Assembly (NCBI RefSeq): GCF_004761865.1
Contig: NZ_SJDM01000035.1
Location: 1-32,857, forward strand
From: Crenalkalicoccus roseus
GTDB taxonomy: Bacteria; Pseudomonadota; Alphaproteobacteria; Acetobacterales; Acetobacteraceae
Length of the DNA: 32,857 nucleotides
Direction: 5' to 3'
The translations under genes and the position numbers were made by a program. The notes below the pieces were generated by a model. That model was given only the letters and a program-made list of their open reading frames with translations, had not been told where the DNA came from and did not search any database. Positions 1-7,528 of this stretch are shown here, piece after piece (within the stretch, counting starts at the first letter, position 1; each line of letters starts with the position of its first letter).

Positions 1-815
1 CCGTGGCCGAGCCGGCCCGGCGCCTCGCCGCGGCGCTGCGCGCGGTGGCGGAGGGGCCGGCGGCGGCCCGGGAGCGGCTGCGCGCGGCGCTGCTGCCCGG
101 CCTCGCCACCACCCTCGACGGGCTGCGCCTGGCGCTGCAGGCGACGCCGGTGACGCTCGCCGACCTGCCGGAGCGGCTGCGCCGCGACTGGACCACGCCG
201 GACGGGCGGGCGCGGGTGGAGGTGCGCCCGGCCGACCTCTCCGACAGTTCGGAGGCGATGACCCGCTTCGCCGAGGCGGTGCAGGCGGTGGCCCCGGCGG
301 CGAGCGGCCCGGCCGTGTCGGTGATGGAAAGCTCGCGCACCATCCGCGACGCCTTCCTGCGCGCCGGGCTGATCGCGGTCGGCCTCGCCGTGGTGCTGCT
401 GCTCGCGGCGCTGCGCTCCTGGCGGCTGGCGGTGCTGGCGATGGCGCCGCTGGCGCTGGCCGGGCTGCTCACCCTCGCCACCTGCGCGCTGATCGGCCTG
501 CCGCTCAACCTCGCCAACATCATCGCCCTGCCGCTGCTGTTCGCGCAGGGGGTGGCGTTCGACATCTACTACGTCGCCGCCTGGGCGCGGGGGGAGCGGA
601 AGCTGCTGCCCTCGGCGCTGACCCGGGCGGTGCTGTTCAGCGCCCTGACCAATGGCGTCGCCTTCGGCAGCCTCGCCCTCTCCGAGCATCCGGGCACGGC
701 GAGCATGGGGGTGCTGCTCGGGCTGAGCCTGCTCTACGCCCTGCTGGCGGTGCTGCTGGTGCTGCCGCCGCTGCTGCACCTCTTCGCCGGCCCGCGCCGG
801 GCGATGGCGCACTGA
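1..815 (+). CDS. hpnN: Hopanoid RND-type transporter, C-terminal part (HpnN-like, partial)
   Basis: The 3' end of a gene that begins before the window; about 270 residues are visible. A soluble segment (residues 1-110 of the visible part) is followed by five or so hydrophobic helices from about residue 118 to 262. The stretch [13 protein letters not shown], then a GVAFDIYY segment and [19 protein letters not shown], matches the C-terminal membrane half of MMPL/RND exporters of the HpnN type, which move hopanoids to the outer membrane. In HpnN an analogous segment reads [23 protein letters not shown], so the hpnN call is preferred over a generic MMPL protein; I matched this from memory, not from a search. 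A GTG at position 3 gives an apparent start but the upstream part must lie outside. The stop is 11 bp before the lnt GTG, so the two are probably co-transcribed and both serve the cell envelope. Confidence 0.8.
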   Translation, partial: [270 protein letters not shown]

Positions 816-826
816 GGGGACGGGGC

Positions 827-2449
827 GTGGCACGGCCCGCCGCCGCGGCCCTCGCCGCGGAGCGTCCGGTTCCCGGCGCCTTCGGGCGCCTCCTCGACCG
901 GCTGGCGGCGCTGCAGGGCCGGCGCGCCCTGCTGGCGAGCTTCCTGCTCGGGCTTGCCGCCGCGCTGGCGCTGCCGCCGGTGCACGCGGTGCCGGTGCTG
1001 CTGCTCTCCTTCCCCGGGCTGCTCGCCCTGCTCGGCGCCGCCCCGACCTGGAAGCGGGCGGCGGCGCTCGGCTTCGCCTGGGGCTGGGGGCACCATCTGG
1101 GCGGGCTCTACTGGGTGACGCACGCGATCCTGGTGGACGCGGCCACCTGGTGGTGGCTGGTGCCGCTGGCCGCGCCGGGCCTCGCCCTGCCGCTCGCCGC
1201 CTTCGCGGTGCCGCCGGCGCTGGCGGCCTGGGCGCTGCCGGCGGGCTGGCCGCGCCTGCTCGGCTTCGCCGGCGCCTGGGTGCTGTCCGAGCTGGCCCGC
1301 GGGGTGCTGTTCACCGGCTTTCCCTGGAACCTGATGGGCAGCGTCTGGGCCTTCGCGGCGCTGCCGCTGCAGGGGGCGGCGGTGATCGGCGTGCACGGCC
1401 TGTCGCTGCTGACGGTGCTGCTCGCCTGCCTGCCCGCGCTTGGGCGCTGGCGGCCGCTGGCGGCGGGCGGGCTCGCGCTGCTGGCGCTGGCGGGCTTCGG
1501 CGCCTGGCGCCTGGCGGGGGAGCCGCCGCCGGCGCCGCCGGTGCGGCTGCTGCTGGTGCAGGGCAACATCGAGCAGTCGCTGAAGTGGCGGCCGGAGGAG
1601 CGGGTGGCGATCTTCCGCCGCTACCTGGAGCTGACGGCGGCGGCGGCGCGGGAGGCGGCGGCGGCCGCGCCCCCCGGCACCCGGCTTGCGGTGGTCTGGC
1701 CGGAGACCGCCATCCCCTTCCTGCTCGCCCAGGATCCGGAGGCGCAGCGCCTCGCCGCCTCGGTGCTGCCGGAGGGGGCGGTGCTGCTGTCCGGGACGGT
1801 GCGGGCCGAGCTCGACCCGGAGGGGATGGCGCGGGAGGTGTTCAACAGCCTCGTCGCGCTGGACGATGCGGGGCGGGTGGCGGCGCTCTACGACAAGGCG
1901 CATCTCGTGCCCTTCGGCGAGTACATGCCGCTCGCCGGCCTGATCCCGGTGCGGCTGGCGGCGGGGGGAATGGACTTCTCCGCCGGCCCCGGCCCGGTGA
2001 CGCTGGAGGTGCCCGGCCTGCCGCCCTTCGGGGCGCTCATCTGCTACGAGGTGATCTTCCCCGCCGCGGTCACCCCCTCGCCGCGCCCGGAATGGCTCGT
2101 CAACGTCACGAACGACGCGTGGTTCGGCCACTCCTCGGGGCCCTGGCAGCACCTCGCCACGGCGCGGCTGCGCGCGGTGGAGGAGGGGCTGCCGGTGGCG
2201 CGGGCGGCACAGACCGGCATCTCGGCGGTGTTCGATGCGCAAGGACGGCGGCTGGCGATGCTGCCGCTCGGCCAGGCCGGGACGCTGGCGGCCGACCTGC
2301 CCGGCGCGGTGCCGCCGCCGCCCTTCGCGCGATTCGGCCTGGCGCTGCCGGGGCTGCTGGCGGCGCTGCTGCTGGCCGGGGCGGCGCTCGGCGCCCGGCG
2401 CGGCGCGGGTCGCGGCGCGGGCCGGAGGGCCGGGAATGACCTTTTTTGA
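827..2449 (+). CDS. lnt: Apolipoprotein N-acyltransferase Lnt
   Basis: Transfers an acyl chain from a phospholipid to the N-terminal cysteine of diacylated lipoproteins in the inner membrane, the last step of lipoprotein maturation. The protein is 540 residues, slightly longer than the E. coli enzyme. An N-terminal hydrophobic block (about residues 30-230, several helices) is followed by a nitrilase-like domain (about 240-500) and a last membrane helix (about 500-525). The catalytic triad is visible: Glu293 in VVWPETAIPF, Lys357 in LYDKAHLVPFGEYMP and Cys406 in ALICYEVIFP. Start is the GTG at 827, with a GAGGGGA ribosome-binding site just upstream, overlapping the end of hpnN. It lies second in a probable hpnN-lnt operon. 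The stop codon is inside an inverted repeat (2444-2461) that precedes the promoter of the next gene. Confidence 0.95.
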   Translation: MARPAAAALAAERPVPGAFGRLLDRLAALQGRRALLASFLLGLAAALALPPVHAVPVLLLSFPGLLALLGAAPTWKRAAALGFAWGWGHHLGGLYWVTHAILVDAATWWWLVPLAAPGLALPLAAFAVPPALAAWALPAGWPRLLGFAGAWVLSELARGVLFTGFPWNLMGSVWAFAALPLQGAAVIGVHGLSLLTVLLACLPALGRWRPLAAGGLALLALAGFGAWRLAGEPPPAPPVRLLLVQGNIEQSLKWRPEERVAIFRRYLELTAAAAREAAAAAPPGTRLAVVWPETAIPFLLAQDPEAQRLAASVLPEGAVLLSGTVRAELDPEGMAREVFNSLVALDDAGRVAALYDKAHLVPFGEYMPLAGLIPVRLAAGGMDFSAGPGPVTLEVPGLPPFGALICYEVIFPAAVTPSPRPEWLVNVTNDAWFGHSSGPWQHLATARLRAVEEGLPVARAAQTGISAVFDAQGRRLAMLPLGQAGTLAADLPGAVPPPPFARFGLALPGLLAALLLAGAALGARRGAGRGAGRRAGNDLF

Positions 2450-2461
2450 GACGGCTCAAAA
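2444..2461. promoter_or_regulatory. Inverted repeat next to the xre promoter (operator or terminator)
   Basis: TTTTGAG, a 4-nt spacer ACGG, then CTCAAAA: a perfect 7-bp dyad that includes the lnt stop codon and ends 3 bp before the -35 hexamer at 2465. Its AT-rich arms contrast with the surrounding DNA. It could be the binding site of the XRE protein encoded downstream (autoregulation) or a weak terminator for lnt; the sequence alone does not decide. Confidence 0.5.
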
Positions 2462-2464
2462 CTA

Positions 2465-2493
2465 TTGACGCTTCGTTTACGCGCACGTAAAAG
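2465..2493 (+). promoter_or_regulatory. Sigma-70-type promoter for the xre regulator gene
   Basis: TTGACG (2465-2470), a 17-nt spacer and TAAAAG (2488-2493). The -35 box has five of six consensus bases and the spacing is ideal. Transcription would start near 2500, about 100 nt before the preferred start codon. It sits in the first AT-richer patch after lnt. Confidence 0.65.
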
Positions 2494-2597
2494 GGGAAGA
2501 GCGGGAGCGGAGAGGAGACACCGGCGTGTATGCGCACCCGACACGGACGGGCAGGACCCATGCGCCTCGGGACTCCACCCCGGGAATGGAGAAGGCG

Positions 2598-3050
2598 ATG
2601 CCGAGCGACGAAACCCCGGAGCGCGGTGAGCGGGAGCACCGGCCGAGCCCGATAGACGTGCATGTCGGCGCCAGGGTCCGCCTGCGGCGCACGCTGCTCG
2701 GCATGAGCCAGGAGAAGCTCGGCGAGGCGCTCGGCCTGACCTTCCAGCAGGTGCAGAAATACGAGCGCGGGGTGAACCGCATCGGCGCCAGCCGGCTGTT
2801 CGACATCGCCCGCGTGCTCGACGTGCCGATCAGCTTCTTCTTCGACGACATGCCGGAAGGCATGGGTGCGGCCGGCGGCGGCCTGCGCCGCGGCGTCGGC
2901 GGCCTGGCCGAGGCGCAGGAGGGCTTCGAGGACGACACCCTGCACCGGCGGGAGACGCTGGAGCTGGTGCGCGCCTATTACCGCATCACCGATCCCTCGG
3001 TGCGCAAGCGGGTGTTCGAGCTGATCAAGAGCCTGACCCCCTCGGACTAG
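2598..3050 (+). CDS. XRE-family helix-turn-helix transcriptional regulator
   Basis: A 150-residue DNA-binding protein. The N-terminal third carries a Cro/CI-type helix-turn-helix: VRLRRTLLGMSQEKLGEALG then LTFQQVQKYERGVNRIGASRL, followed by LDVPISFFFDD. This is the conserved alphaproteobacterial stand-alone regulator typically beginning with PIDVHVGxRVRxRR. The C-terminal part has a Gly/Ala-rich linker and a helical tail (ETLELVRAYYRITDPSVRKRVFELIKSL) that probably dimerises. Start choice: ATG 2598 has GGAGAAGG directly upstream. A GTG at 2526 also has AGGAG in front and would add 24 residues, but those codons (ACA, AGG, CGG, CCT) are unlike the gene body; ATG 2586 is a third option. In many alphaproteobacteria this gene sits between lnt and metK/trmB; here metK is missing downstream. 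The stop TAG is the first three bases of a repeat element. Targets are unknown. Confidence 0.88.
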   Translation: MPSDETPERGEREHRPSPIDVHVGARVRLRRTLLGMSQEKLGEALGLTFQQVQKYERGVNRIGASRLFDIARVLDVPISFFFDDMPEGMGAAGGGLRRGVGGLAEAQEGFEDDTLHRRETLELVRAYYRITDPSVRKRVFELIKSLTPSD

Positions 3051-3153
3051 AGCCGTTTCCACGCAGCCATGACCGCGGAAACGGCTCCAGCCCATTGTTC
3101 GTAGGGCAGAGTCACGCGCCCGGCTGTTTCCAGCCGTCCGCGATCTGCTCCAG
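3048..3153 (+). repeat. Composite palindromic intergenic repeat, full-length copy 1
   Basis: Begins with the TAG stop of the xre gene. Module A is an 11-bp perfect hairpin: GAGCCGTTTCC (3050-3060), 16-nt loop, GGAAACGGCTC (3077-3087). Module B (3088-3153) contains CAGCCCATTG, GGGCAGAGTC, a small hairpin GGCTG-TTTC-CAGCC (3122-3135) and ends CCGTCCGCGATCTGCTCCAG. The full unit recurs in reverse orientation at 26205-26309, with about 89 of 106 aligned positions matching by hand count; module B recurs at 7631-7716 and its end at 16776-16824. It fills most of the gap between xre and the DUF2244 gene, and the hairpins could also end transcription. Confidence 0.85.
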
Positions 3154-3190
3154 GGGGCAGGCAGCGCCTGCTCCGCGGCGGGGTGCGGGT

Positions 3191-3700
3191 TCAGCAGTCC
3201 CGCAACTGCGGGTTGTCGAACACCGGCTCGCGGTACCGGCGCAGCGCCTCGCCCAGGGCCGCCGCCAGATCGCGCCGGCGCTCCTCGTCGAGCAGGCGGC
3301 CGATCTCCACCGTGCGGCGGCGCTGGCGCAGCAGCAGCACGCTGCTGCCATCCGGCCGCTCCTCCAGGGACAGCCGCGCCCAGTAGGGGTCGAGCACCAC
3401 CTCCTGCCAGCGCCCGCGCCAGTCCGAGCGCTGGATGACCAGCCGCCCCTCCGCCAGCCGCAGCACCTCCACCGCGCGGCGGGCGCCGCGGCGGTAGAGG
3501 GCGAGCAGCGCCAGCACCAGCCCCGCCTCCAGCCCCACGAAGCCGAGCACCGGCCAGGCGCCGATCAGCGTGAACAGCAGCCCGACCAGGGCGGAGAAGC
3601 CCACCACCAGGGCGGCGACCGCCACCATGCCCCTGCGGTCAAGGCCGGGGGGCGGGGTGCAGATCGCCTCGAACATCACGGGGTCGGGCTGGGCTGTCAT
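3191..3700 (-). CDS. DUF2244 family membrane protein
   Basis: A 169-residue protein with two adjacent membrane helices (about residues 26-46 and 50-70) joined by the short turn GAWPVLGFVGLEA, then a soluble C-terminal domain (YRRGARRAVEVLRLAEGRLVI, then RGRWQEVVLDPYWARLSLE). The FEAICTPPPGLDRRG opening, the GAWPVxGFxGL turn and the helical hairpin are characteristic of DUF2244 proteins; the function of the family is not established. The ATG at 3700 was chosen because the family pattern starts right after it. Reading further upstream would give a Arg/Ala-rich extension overlapping nth, which looks like antisense sequence. The ribosome-binding site is weak. It is divergent from nth, with a 52-bp gap that must hold both promoters. 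Confidence 0.8.
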   Translation of the reverse strand: MTAQPDPVMFEAICTPPPGLDRRGMVAVAALVVGFSALVGLLFTLIGAWPVLGFVGLEAGLVLALLALYRRGARRAVEVLRLAEGRLVIQRSDWRGRWQEVVLDPYWARLSLEERPDGSSVLLLRQRRRTVEIGRLLDEERRRDLAAALGEALRRYREPVFDNPQLRDC

Positions 3701-3752
3701 CGCCGCTGAAATGGGGTAGGGCTCCGCCGGCGCTACCCTTGCCGAACGCCCC

Positions 3753-4499
3753 ATGCCACGCAAGACCGCCGCCCCCGCCGGGGCGCCCCAGGCCCGCGCG
3801 CGCCCCGCGCCGCTGCACGGCACCGCCGCCGCCCCGCGCCGCGCCCGGCGCATGGGCGCCGCGCAGGCCGCCGCCTTCATCCGCGCCCTCGCCGCGGCCA
3901 ACCCCGCGCCGCGGACCGAGCTCGACTACCGCGACCCCTTCACCCTGCTGGTGGCGGTGGTGCTCTCGGCCCAGACCACGGATGCGGCGGTGAACCGCTG
4001 CACCCCTGCCCTGTTCGCCGCCGCGCCCGACCCCGCCGCCATGGCGGCGCTCGGCGAGGAGGGTGTGGCGCGGCACATCCGCTCGATCGGCCTCTGGCAG
4101 GCCAAGGCGCGCAACGTGGTGGCGCTGTCGCGGCAATTGCTCGAGCGCCATGGCGGGCAGGTGCCGGCGGAGCGCGAGGCGCTGGAGGCGCTGCCCGGCG
4201 TCGGGCGCAAGACCGCCAACGTCGTGCTCAACGTCGCCTTCGGCGAGAGCACCATGGCGGTGGACACGCACATCTTCCGCATCGGCAACCGCACCGGCCT
4301 CGCCCCCGGCCGCACGCCGAGGGAGGTGGAGGACGCGCTGGTCGCCCGCTGCCCGCCGGAGATGCTGCGCGACGCGCACCACTGGCTGATCCTGCACGGG
4401 CGCTACGTGTGCAAGGCGAGGCTGCCGGAGTGCTGGCGCTGCGTCGCCGCGGCGCACTGCAACTACCGCGACAAGGTGGCCGCCCCGCCGGGGGGCTGA
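3753..4499 (+). CDS. nth: Endonuclease III (DNA glycosylase/AP lyase)
   Basis: Removes oxidised pyrimidines and cleaves the abasic site in base-excision repair. The protein is 248 residues; residues 1-33 are a basic Pro/Ala/Arg extension not found in the 211-residue E. coli enzyme. The helix-hairpin-helix LPGVGRKTANVVL carries the catalytic Lys153, and AVDTHIFR carries the catalytic Asp171. The iron-sulfur motif C-x6-C-x2-C-x5-C is complete: Cys220, 227, 230 and 236. ATG 3753 is taken as start; an internal in-frame ATG at 3852 (MGAAQAAAF) would give a length closer to the family norm, so the extension is uncertain. Its last 37 bp overlap the end of the convergent lipoprotein gene. Confidence 0.95.
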   Translation: MPRKTAAPAGAPQARARPAPLHGTAAAPRRARRMGAAQAAAFIRALAAANPAPRTELDYRDPFTLLVAVVLSAQTTDAAVNRCTPALFAAAPDPAAMAALGEEGVARHIRSIGLWQAKARNVVALSRQLLERHGGQVPAEREALEALPGVGRKTANVVLNVAFGESTMAVDTHIFRIGNRTGLAPGRTPREVEDALVARCPPEMLRDAHHWLILHGRYVCKARLPECWRCVAAAHCNYRDKVAAPPGG

Positions 4500-5422
4500 T
4501 CCGCCGCCGGCCGCGCCCCGGCCGCCGCCTCCGGCGGCGGGGCGAGGGTGTTGGCCACCACGGTGCGCACGCCCCCCGCCGCCTCCTCGGCCGCCACATA
4601 GGCGATGTCCCCCCAGGGCCCGTCGAGCCGCCCGGCCGGGATCTCGTTGAGCTGGGCGACGCGCCCGAGCTCCTCGCCGTCGCGCCGGCTGACGATCCAG
4701 ACGATCTCGACCCTTTGCAGGCCGCGCCCGGCGGGGGCGACGTCCACCCTGCCCTCCAGCGCGTACTGCGCCCCCTCCGCCGTGTCCTGCACGACGAAGC
4801 CCTGGCTGCCGAGATGCTCGCGCATCCGGGCGCCGAGGGAGGCGTTGCCGTCGCCCGGCGCCCCCCGCACCGCGGCGAGGCGGATGCGCGGCGGGCCGGC
4901 GGCCAGCGCCGCGGGGTCCATCGCCTTGCGCGCCGCGTCCACCTGCAGCAGCAGCCGCGCCAGGCCGGGCGCCGCCTGCGCCGCCACCTGGCGCAGCAAG
5001 TCCGGCGAGGCCTCCGCCCAGGCCCGGTCCGGCACCGGCGCCCCCTCGGAGGCCGCCTGCGGGCGCAGATCGGCGTCGAGCAGGCGGAAGCGCGGCGTCA
5101 CCCGCGCGCCCTGCCGCTCGGCCAGGATCTCGATCCGCCAGTCGAGCGGCCAGGGCGCATCGGTGGCGACCGCCGGCACCTCCTCGGCCTGCAGCGCCTC
5201 GGCCACCCGCTCGGCGAGGTCGCGCGCCGCGCCGTCGGGCAGCAGCGCCGCCTCGGGCGGCGGCACGGCGATGCGCACCGCGAGCGGCTCCGCGAGGCGC
5301 CGCGCCTCGGCGCCGGGGCGGCCGCGATAGGGCTGGGGCAGCCCGCCGCAGCCGGCGAGCAGCAGCGGCAGGGCCAGCAGCAGGCGCCGCCGCCGCGCGC
5401 CCGGACGGTCAGAGCAGCGCAC
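4463..5422 (-). CDS. Putative lipoprotein of unknown function
   Basis: A 319-residue protein with a clear lipoprotein signal: a basic n-region (residues 6-13), a Leu/Ala-rich core and lipobox LLAGC with the modified Cys at 25. The mature part alternates helices and strands and includes segments such as GARMREHLGSQGFVVQD and YALEGRVDVAPAGRGLQRVEIVWIVSRRDGEELG, suggesting a compact periplasmic domain. I do not recognise the family. The start is a GTG at 5422 with no strong ribosome-binding site; a 22-codon ORF overlaps it by 14 bp, which would allow translational coupling. It follows pgeF on the same strand and its 3' end overlaps nth by 37 bp tail to tail. Likely attached to the inner or outer membrane and processed by enzymes including the Lnt encoded nearby. 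Confidence 0.75.
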   Translation of the reverse strand: MRCSDRPGARRRRLLLALPLLLAGCGGLPQPYRGRPGAEARRLAEPLAVRIAVPPPEAALLPDGAARDLAERVAEALQAEEVPAVATDAPWPLDWRIEILAERQGARVTPRFRLLDADLRPQAASEGAPVPDRAWAEASPDLLRQVAAQAAPGLARLLLQVDAARKAMDPAALAAGPPRIRLAAVRGAPGDGNASLGARMREHLGSQGFVVQDTAEGAQYALEGRVDVAPAGRGLQRVEIVWIVSRRDGEELGRVAQLNEIPAGRLDGPWGDIAYVAAEEAAGGVRTVVANTLAPPPEAAAGARPAADQPPGGAATLSR

Positions 5423-5477
5423 AGGTCACCAGCGCGGTCAGCGTCAGCAGCATCAGGAACTGCATCATGTAGGGCAT
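5409..5477 (-). CDS. Possible 22-residue membrane peptide
   Basis: A short ORF reading MPYMMQFLMLLTLTALVTCALL, almost entirely hydrophobic and long enough for a single membrane helix. It starts 11 bp after the pgeF stop and its end overlaps the start of the downstream lipoprotein gene by 14 bp. It could be a genuine small membrane protein, a coupling ORF for the lipoprotein, or chance. The ribosome-binding site is weak. Positional fit between two genes and the absence of Arg/Pro-rich content, unusual for a chance frame in this DNA, speak for it. Confidence 0.4.
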   Translation of the reverse strand: MPYMMQFLMLLTLTALVTCALL

Positions 5478-5488
5478 GGGGCCGCGGC

Positions 5489-6274
5489 TCAGGGCGTGAG
5501 GGCGATGGCGGAGAGCTGATGCCCGATCGGCCCGCCGCCCGCCAGGGTGCGCCGGCGGTGGCTGAAGAAGCGCGCCTCGTCGGCGAGCGTGTCCACCCCC
5601 AGCCGCTCCACCGCCCCGAGGCCGAGCGCGGCGAGCCGCGCGGCGCAGTAGCCGGGCAGGTCGAACTGCCAGCGCCCCTCGCGCCCGCCCGGGGCGAAGA
5701 AGCGCGCATCGGCCGCATCCCGCGCCAGCACCGCCGCGCGCAGGTCGGGGCCGACCTCGTAGCTCGCCTGGGCGATGCAGGGGCCGATGGCGGCGCGGAT
5801 GCGGGCGGGCGCGGCGCCGAGGCGGCGCATCGCCGCCACCGTCGCCTCCAGCACCCCGGCCACCGCGCCGCGCCAGCCGGCATGCGCGGCGCCGATCACC
5901 CCCGCCTCCGGGTCGGCGAGCAGCACCGGCGCGCAGTCGCCGGTGACGATGCCGAGGGCGAGGCCCGGGCGCCGCGTCACCACCGCGTCGGCGCGCGGCC
6001 CCTGCCCCTCCGCCCAGCCCGGCGCCTCCAGCTCCGCCACCGCGGTGCCGTGCACCTGGGTCAGCCCGTGCAGGGCGGGCAGCGGCAGGCCGAGCGCGTC
6101 GGCGGCGCGGCGGCGGTTCTCCCGCACCCGCTCCGGCGCGTCGGCCGAGGAGAGGGAGCAGTTCAGCGCCGCGTAGGGCCCCTGCGACACGCCGCCGCGG
6201 CGGGTGAAGAAGCCGTGCGCCACCCCGGGCAGGGCGGCGAGCGCGGGGGAGAGGAGGCGTTCGGCGGTGCTCAA
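5489..6274 (-). CDS. pgeF: Purine nucleoside phosphorylase of the YfiH/PgeF (laccase-domain) family
   Basis: A 261-residue multicopper-oxidase-like fold of the YfiH family. Members have been shown to act on purine nucleosides, and E. coli PgeF edits wrongly built peptidoglycan precursors. The N-terminal signature HGFFTRRGGVSQGPYAALNCSL is followed by the metal-binding residues His75 (TQVHG), Cys114 (TGDCAPVLLAD) and His131 (AAHAGWRG), and by IGPCIAQASYEVG. The start is a TTG at 6274, supported by GGAG six bases upstream and by the family start point; no suitable ATG is near. It is 73 bp downstream of the methyltransferase gene on the same strand, an arrangement common in alphaproteobacteria, where lgt often precedes both. 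No lgt is next to them here. Confidence 0.9.
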   Translation of the reverse strand: MSTAERLLSPALAALPGVAHGFFTRRGGVSQGPYAALNCSLSSADAPERVRENRRRAADALGLPLPALHGLTQVHGTAVAELEAPGWAEGQGPRADAVVTRRPGLALGIVTGDCAPVLLADPEAGVIGAAHAGWRGAVAGVLEATVAAMRRLGAAPARIRAAIGPCIAQASYEVGPDLRAAVLARDAADARFFAPGGREGRWQFDLPGYCAARLAALGLGAVERLGVDTLADEARFFSHRRRTLAGGGPIGHQLSAIALTP

Positions 6275-6347
6275 GGGCGGCTCCGGTGCGTCGCGTGCGT
6301 CCTGCTGCGGGCGGGTCGGGGGCGCCCGGCCGGCGCCCGCCCCCGGC

Positions 6348-7370
6348 TCAGCCGGGCTCGAATCCGGGCGGCGCGGGCAGGGCGGGATGGCACAGGCAGA
6401 GCGCCTTGAACAGCCGCCCCATCCCCTCCGCCGCCACCAGCCGCTCGGCGCCGGAAAGGATCAGCCCCGCCTGGTCGCGCCGGCCGGCGGCGGCGGCGGC
6501 GCGGGCGAGGATGGCGGCGCGGCTCATCAGCCCCAGGCGCTGCAGGAACAGCCCCTGCGGCAGCGGCCCGTGCGCCGCCGCCCCGCCCTCGCGCGCCGCG
6601 GCGGCGATGGCGGCGAAGTCCACATGCGCGGTGAGGTCCACGCTGCCCGGCGCGGCCAGCGGATCGGCGCGGCCGTGGCGGGAGACGGCCTGCAGCGTGT
6701 CGCCGAAGCCGCCCCCGGCATGGCCGTAGTCGAGGAACAGCGCCGCCCCGCCCTGCGCGGCGAGGCGCGCGGCCAGGGCACGGGCCAGGGCGCGGGCGGC
6801 GGGGCTCGCCTCGGCGATCGCACCCTCCGGCGCCGTCTCCGGTAGCGGGGGGGCCTCCTCCGCCGGAAGCTCCACGAAGCGGCCCTCCCGCACGTGGCGC
6901 TCCGCCCAGGCGCCGGCGCGGCGGACGAACTGGCGGATCGGCAGCGCGTCGAGGAACTCGTTGGCGAGGAGGATGGCGGGCCCGTCCGGCAGCGTGGCCG
7001 GGTCCTCGTGCCAGGCGGCGACCGCCCCGCCGAGCGCGGCGCGCTGCGCCTCCCGCAGGCGCGGCGAGGCCTCGACCAGATGCAGGCGCAGCGCGGCGCG
7101 GAAGGGTGCCGCGACCTCGCCCACCGCGCGCAGCGCGTCGGCCATCAGCGTGCCGCGGCCGGGGCCGAGCTCGACCAGCAGCACCGGGTCGGGCCGGCCC
7201 ATCGCCTGCCAGACCACGGCGGCCCAGAGGCCGAGGCACTCGCCGAAGGCCTGGGAGATCTCGGGGGCGGTGATGAAGTCGCCCTGCCGCCCGAAGGGCT
7301 GGCGCGTCGCGTAGTAGGCGGCGACGGCGCGGGCCATGAAGCGGTCGAGGCGTTCGGGGGTGGCGGTCAC
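6348..7370 (-). CDS. Class I SAM-dependent methyltransferase, MidA/NDUFAF7 family (COG1565)
   Basis: A 340-residue protein. Residues 19-46 (YYATRQPFGRQGDFITAPEISQAFGECL) and the SAM-binding loop VELGPGRGT at 66-74 are the hallmarks of COG1565. LLANEFLDALPIRQF, LFLDYGH and the VDLTAHVDF segment complete the family pattern. The eukaryotic homologue NDUFAF7 methylates an arginine of complex I subunit NDUFS2; the bacterial role is not settled, and a complex I assembly role is only inference. Start: GTG 7370, preceded by GGAGGGG. Upstream in-frame sequence runs into the tRNA gene and is not coding; an internal ATG twelve codons in is a less likely start. A run of Ala/Arg near the C-terminus reflects high GC. 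Confidence 0.88.
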   Translation of the reverse strand: MTATPERLDRFMARAVAAYYATRQPFGRQGDFITAPEISQAFGECLGLWAAVVWQAMGRPDPVLLVELGPGRGTLMADALRAVGEVAAPFRAALRLHLVEASPRLREAQRAALGGAVAAWHEDPATLPDGPAILLANEFLDALPIRQFVRRAGAWAERHVREGRFVELPAEEAPPLPETAPEGAIAEASPAARALARALAARLAAQGGAALFLDYGHAGGGFGDTLQAVSRHGRADPLAAPGSVDLTAHVDFAAIAAAAREGGAAAHGPLPQGLFLQRLGLMSRAAILARAAAAAGRRDQAGLILSGAERLVAAEGMGRLFKALCLCHPALPAPPGFEPG

Positions 7371-7425
7371 GCGGCGCCCCTCCGGCGCCCGCTCATCCGG
7401 CCCGGCCGGAAGGTCCCCGAGGGGG

Positions 7426-7501
<76 letters not shown>

Positions 7502-7528
7502 GGAGCGCCCCTGGCGGGGAGGGCGGCG

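Noticed and set aside
2526-2597. GTG start for the xre gene with AGGAG upstream
   Set aside because: The added 24 residues use codons unlike the gene body and do not fit the family start; ATG 2598 has its own ribosome-binding site. The choice is not certain.
4409-6409. Long open frame on the plus strand (also 734-2242 minus, 20514-23072 plus, 29872-32802 plus)
   Set aside because: These Arg/Gly/Pro/His-rich frames are antisense or out-of-frame to clear genes (lipoprotein/pgeF, lnt, the MscS-type channel, folP/ftsH). Stop codons are rare by chance at this GC content.
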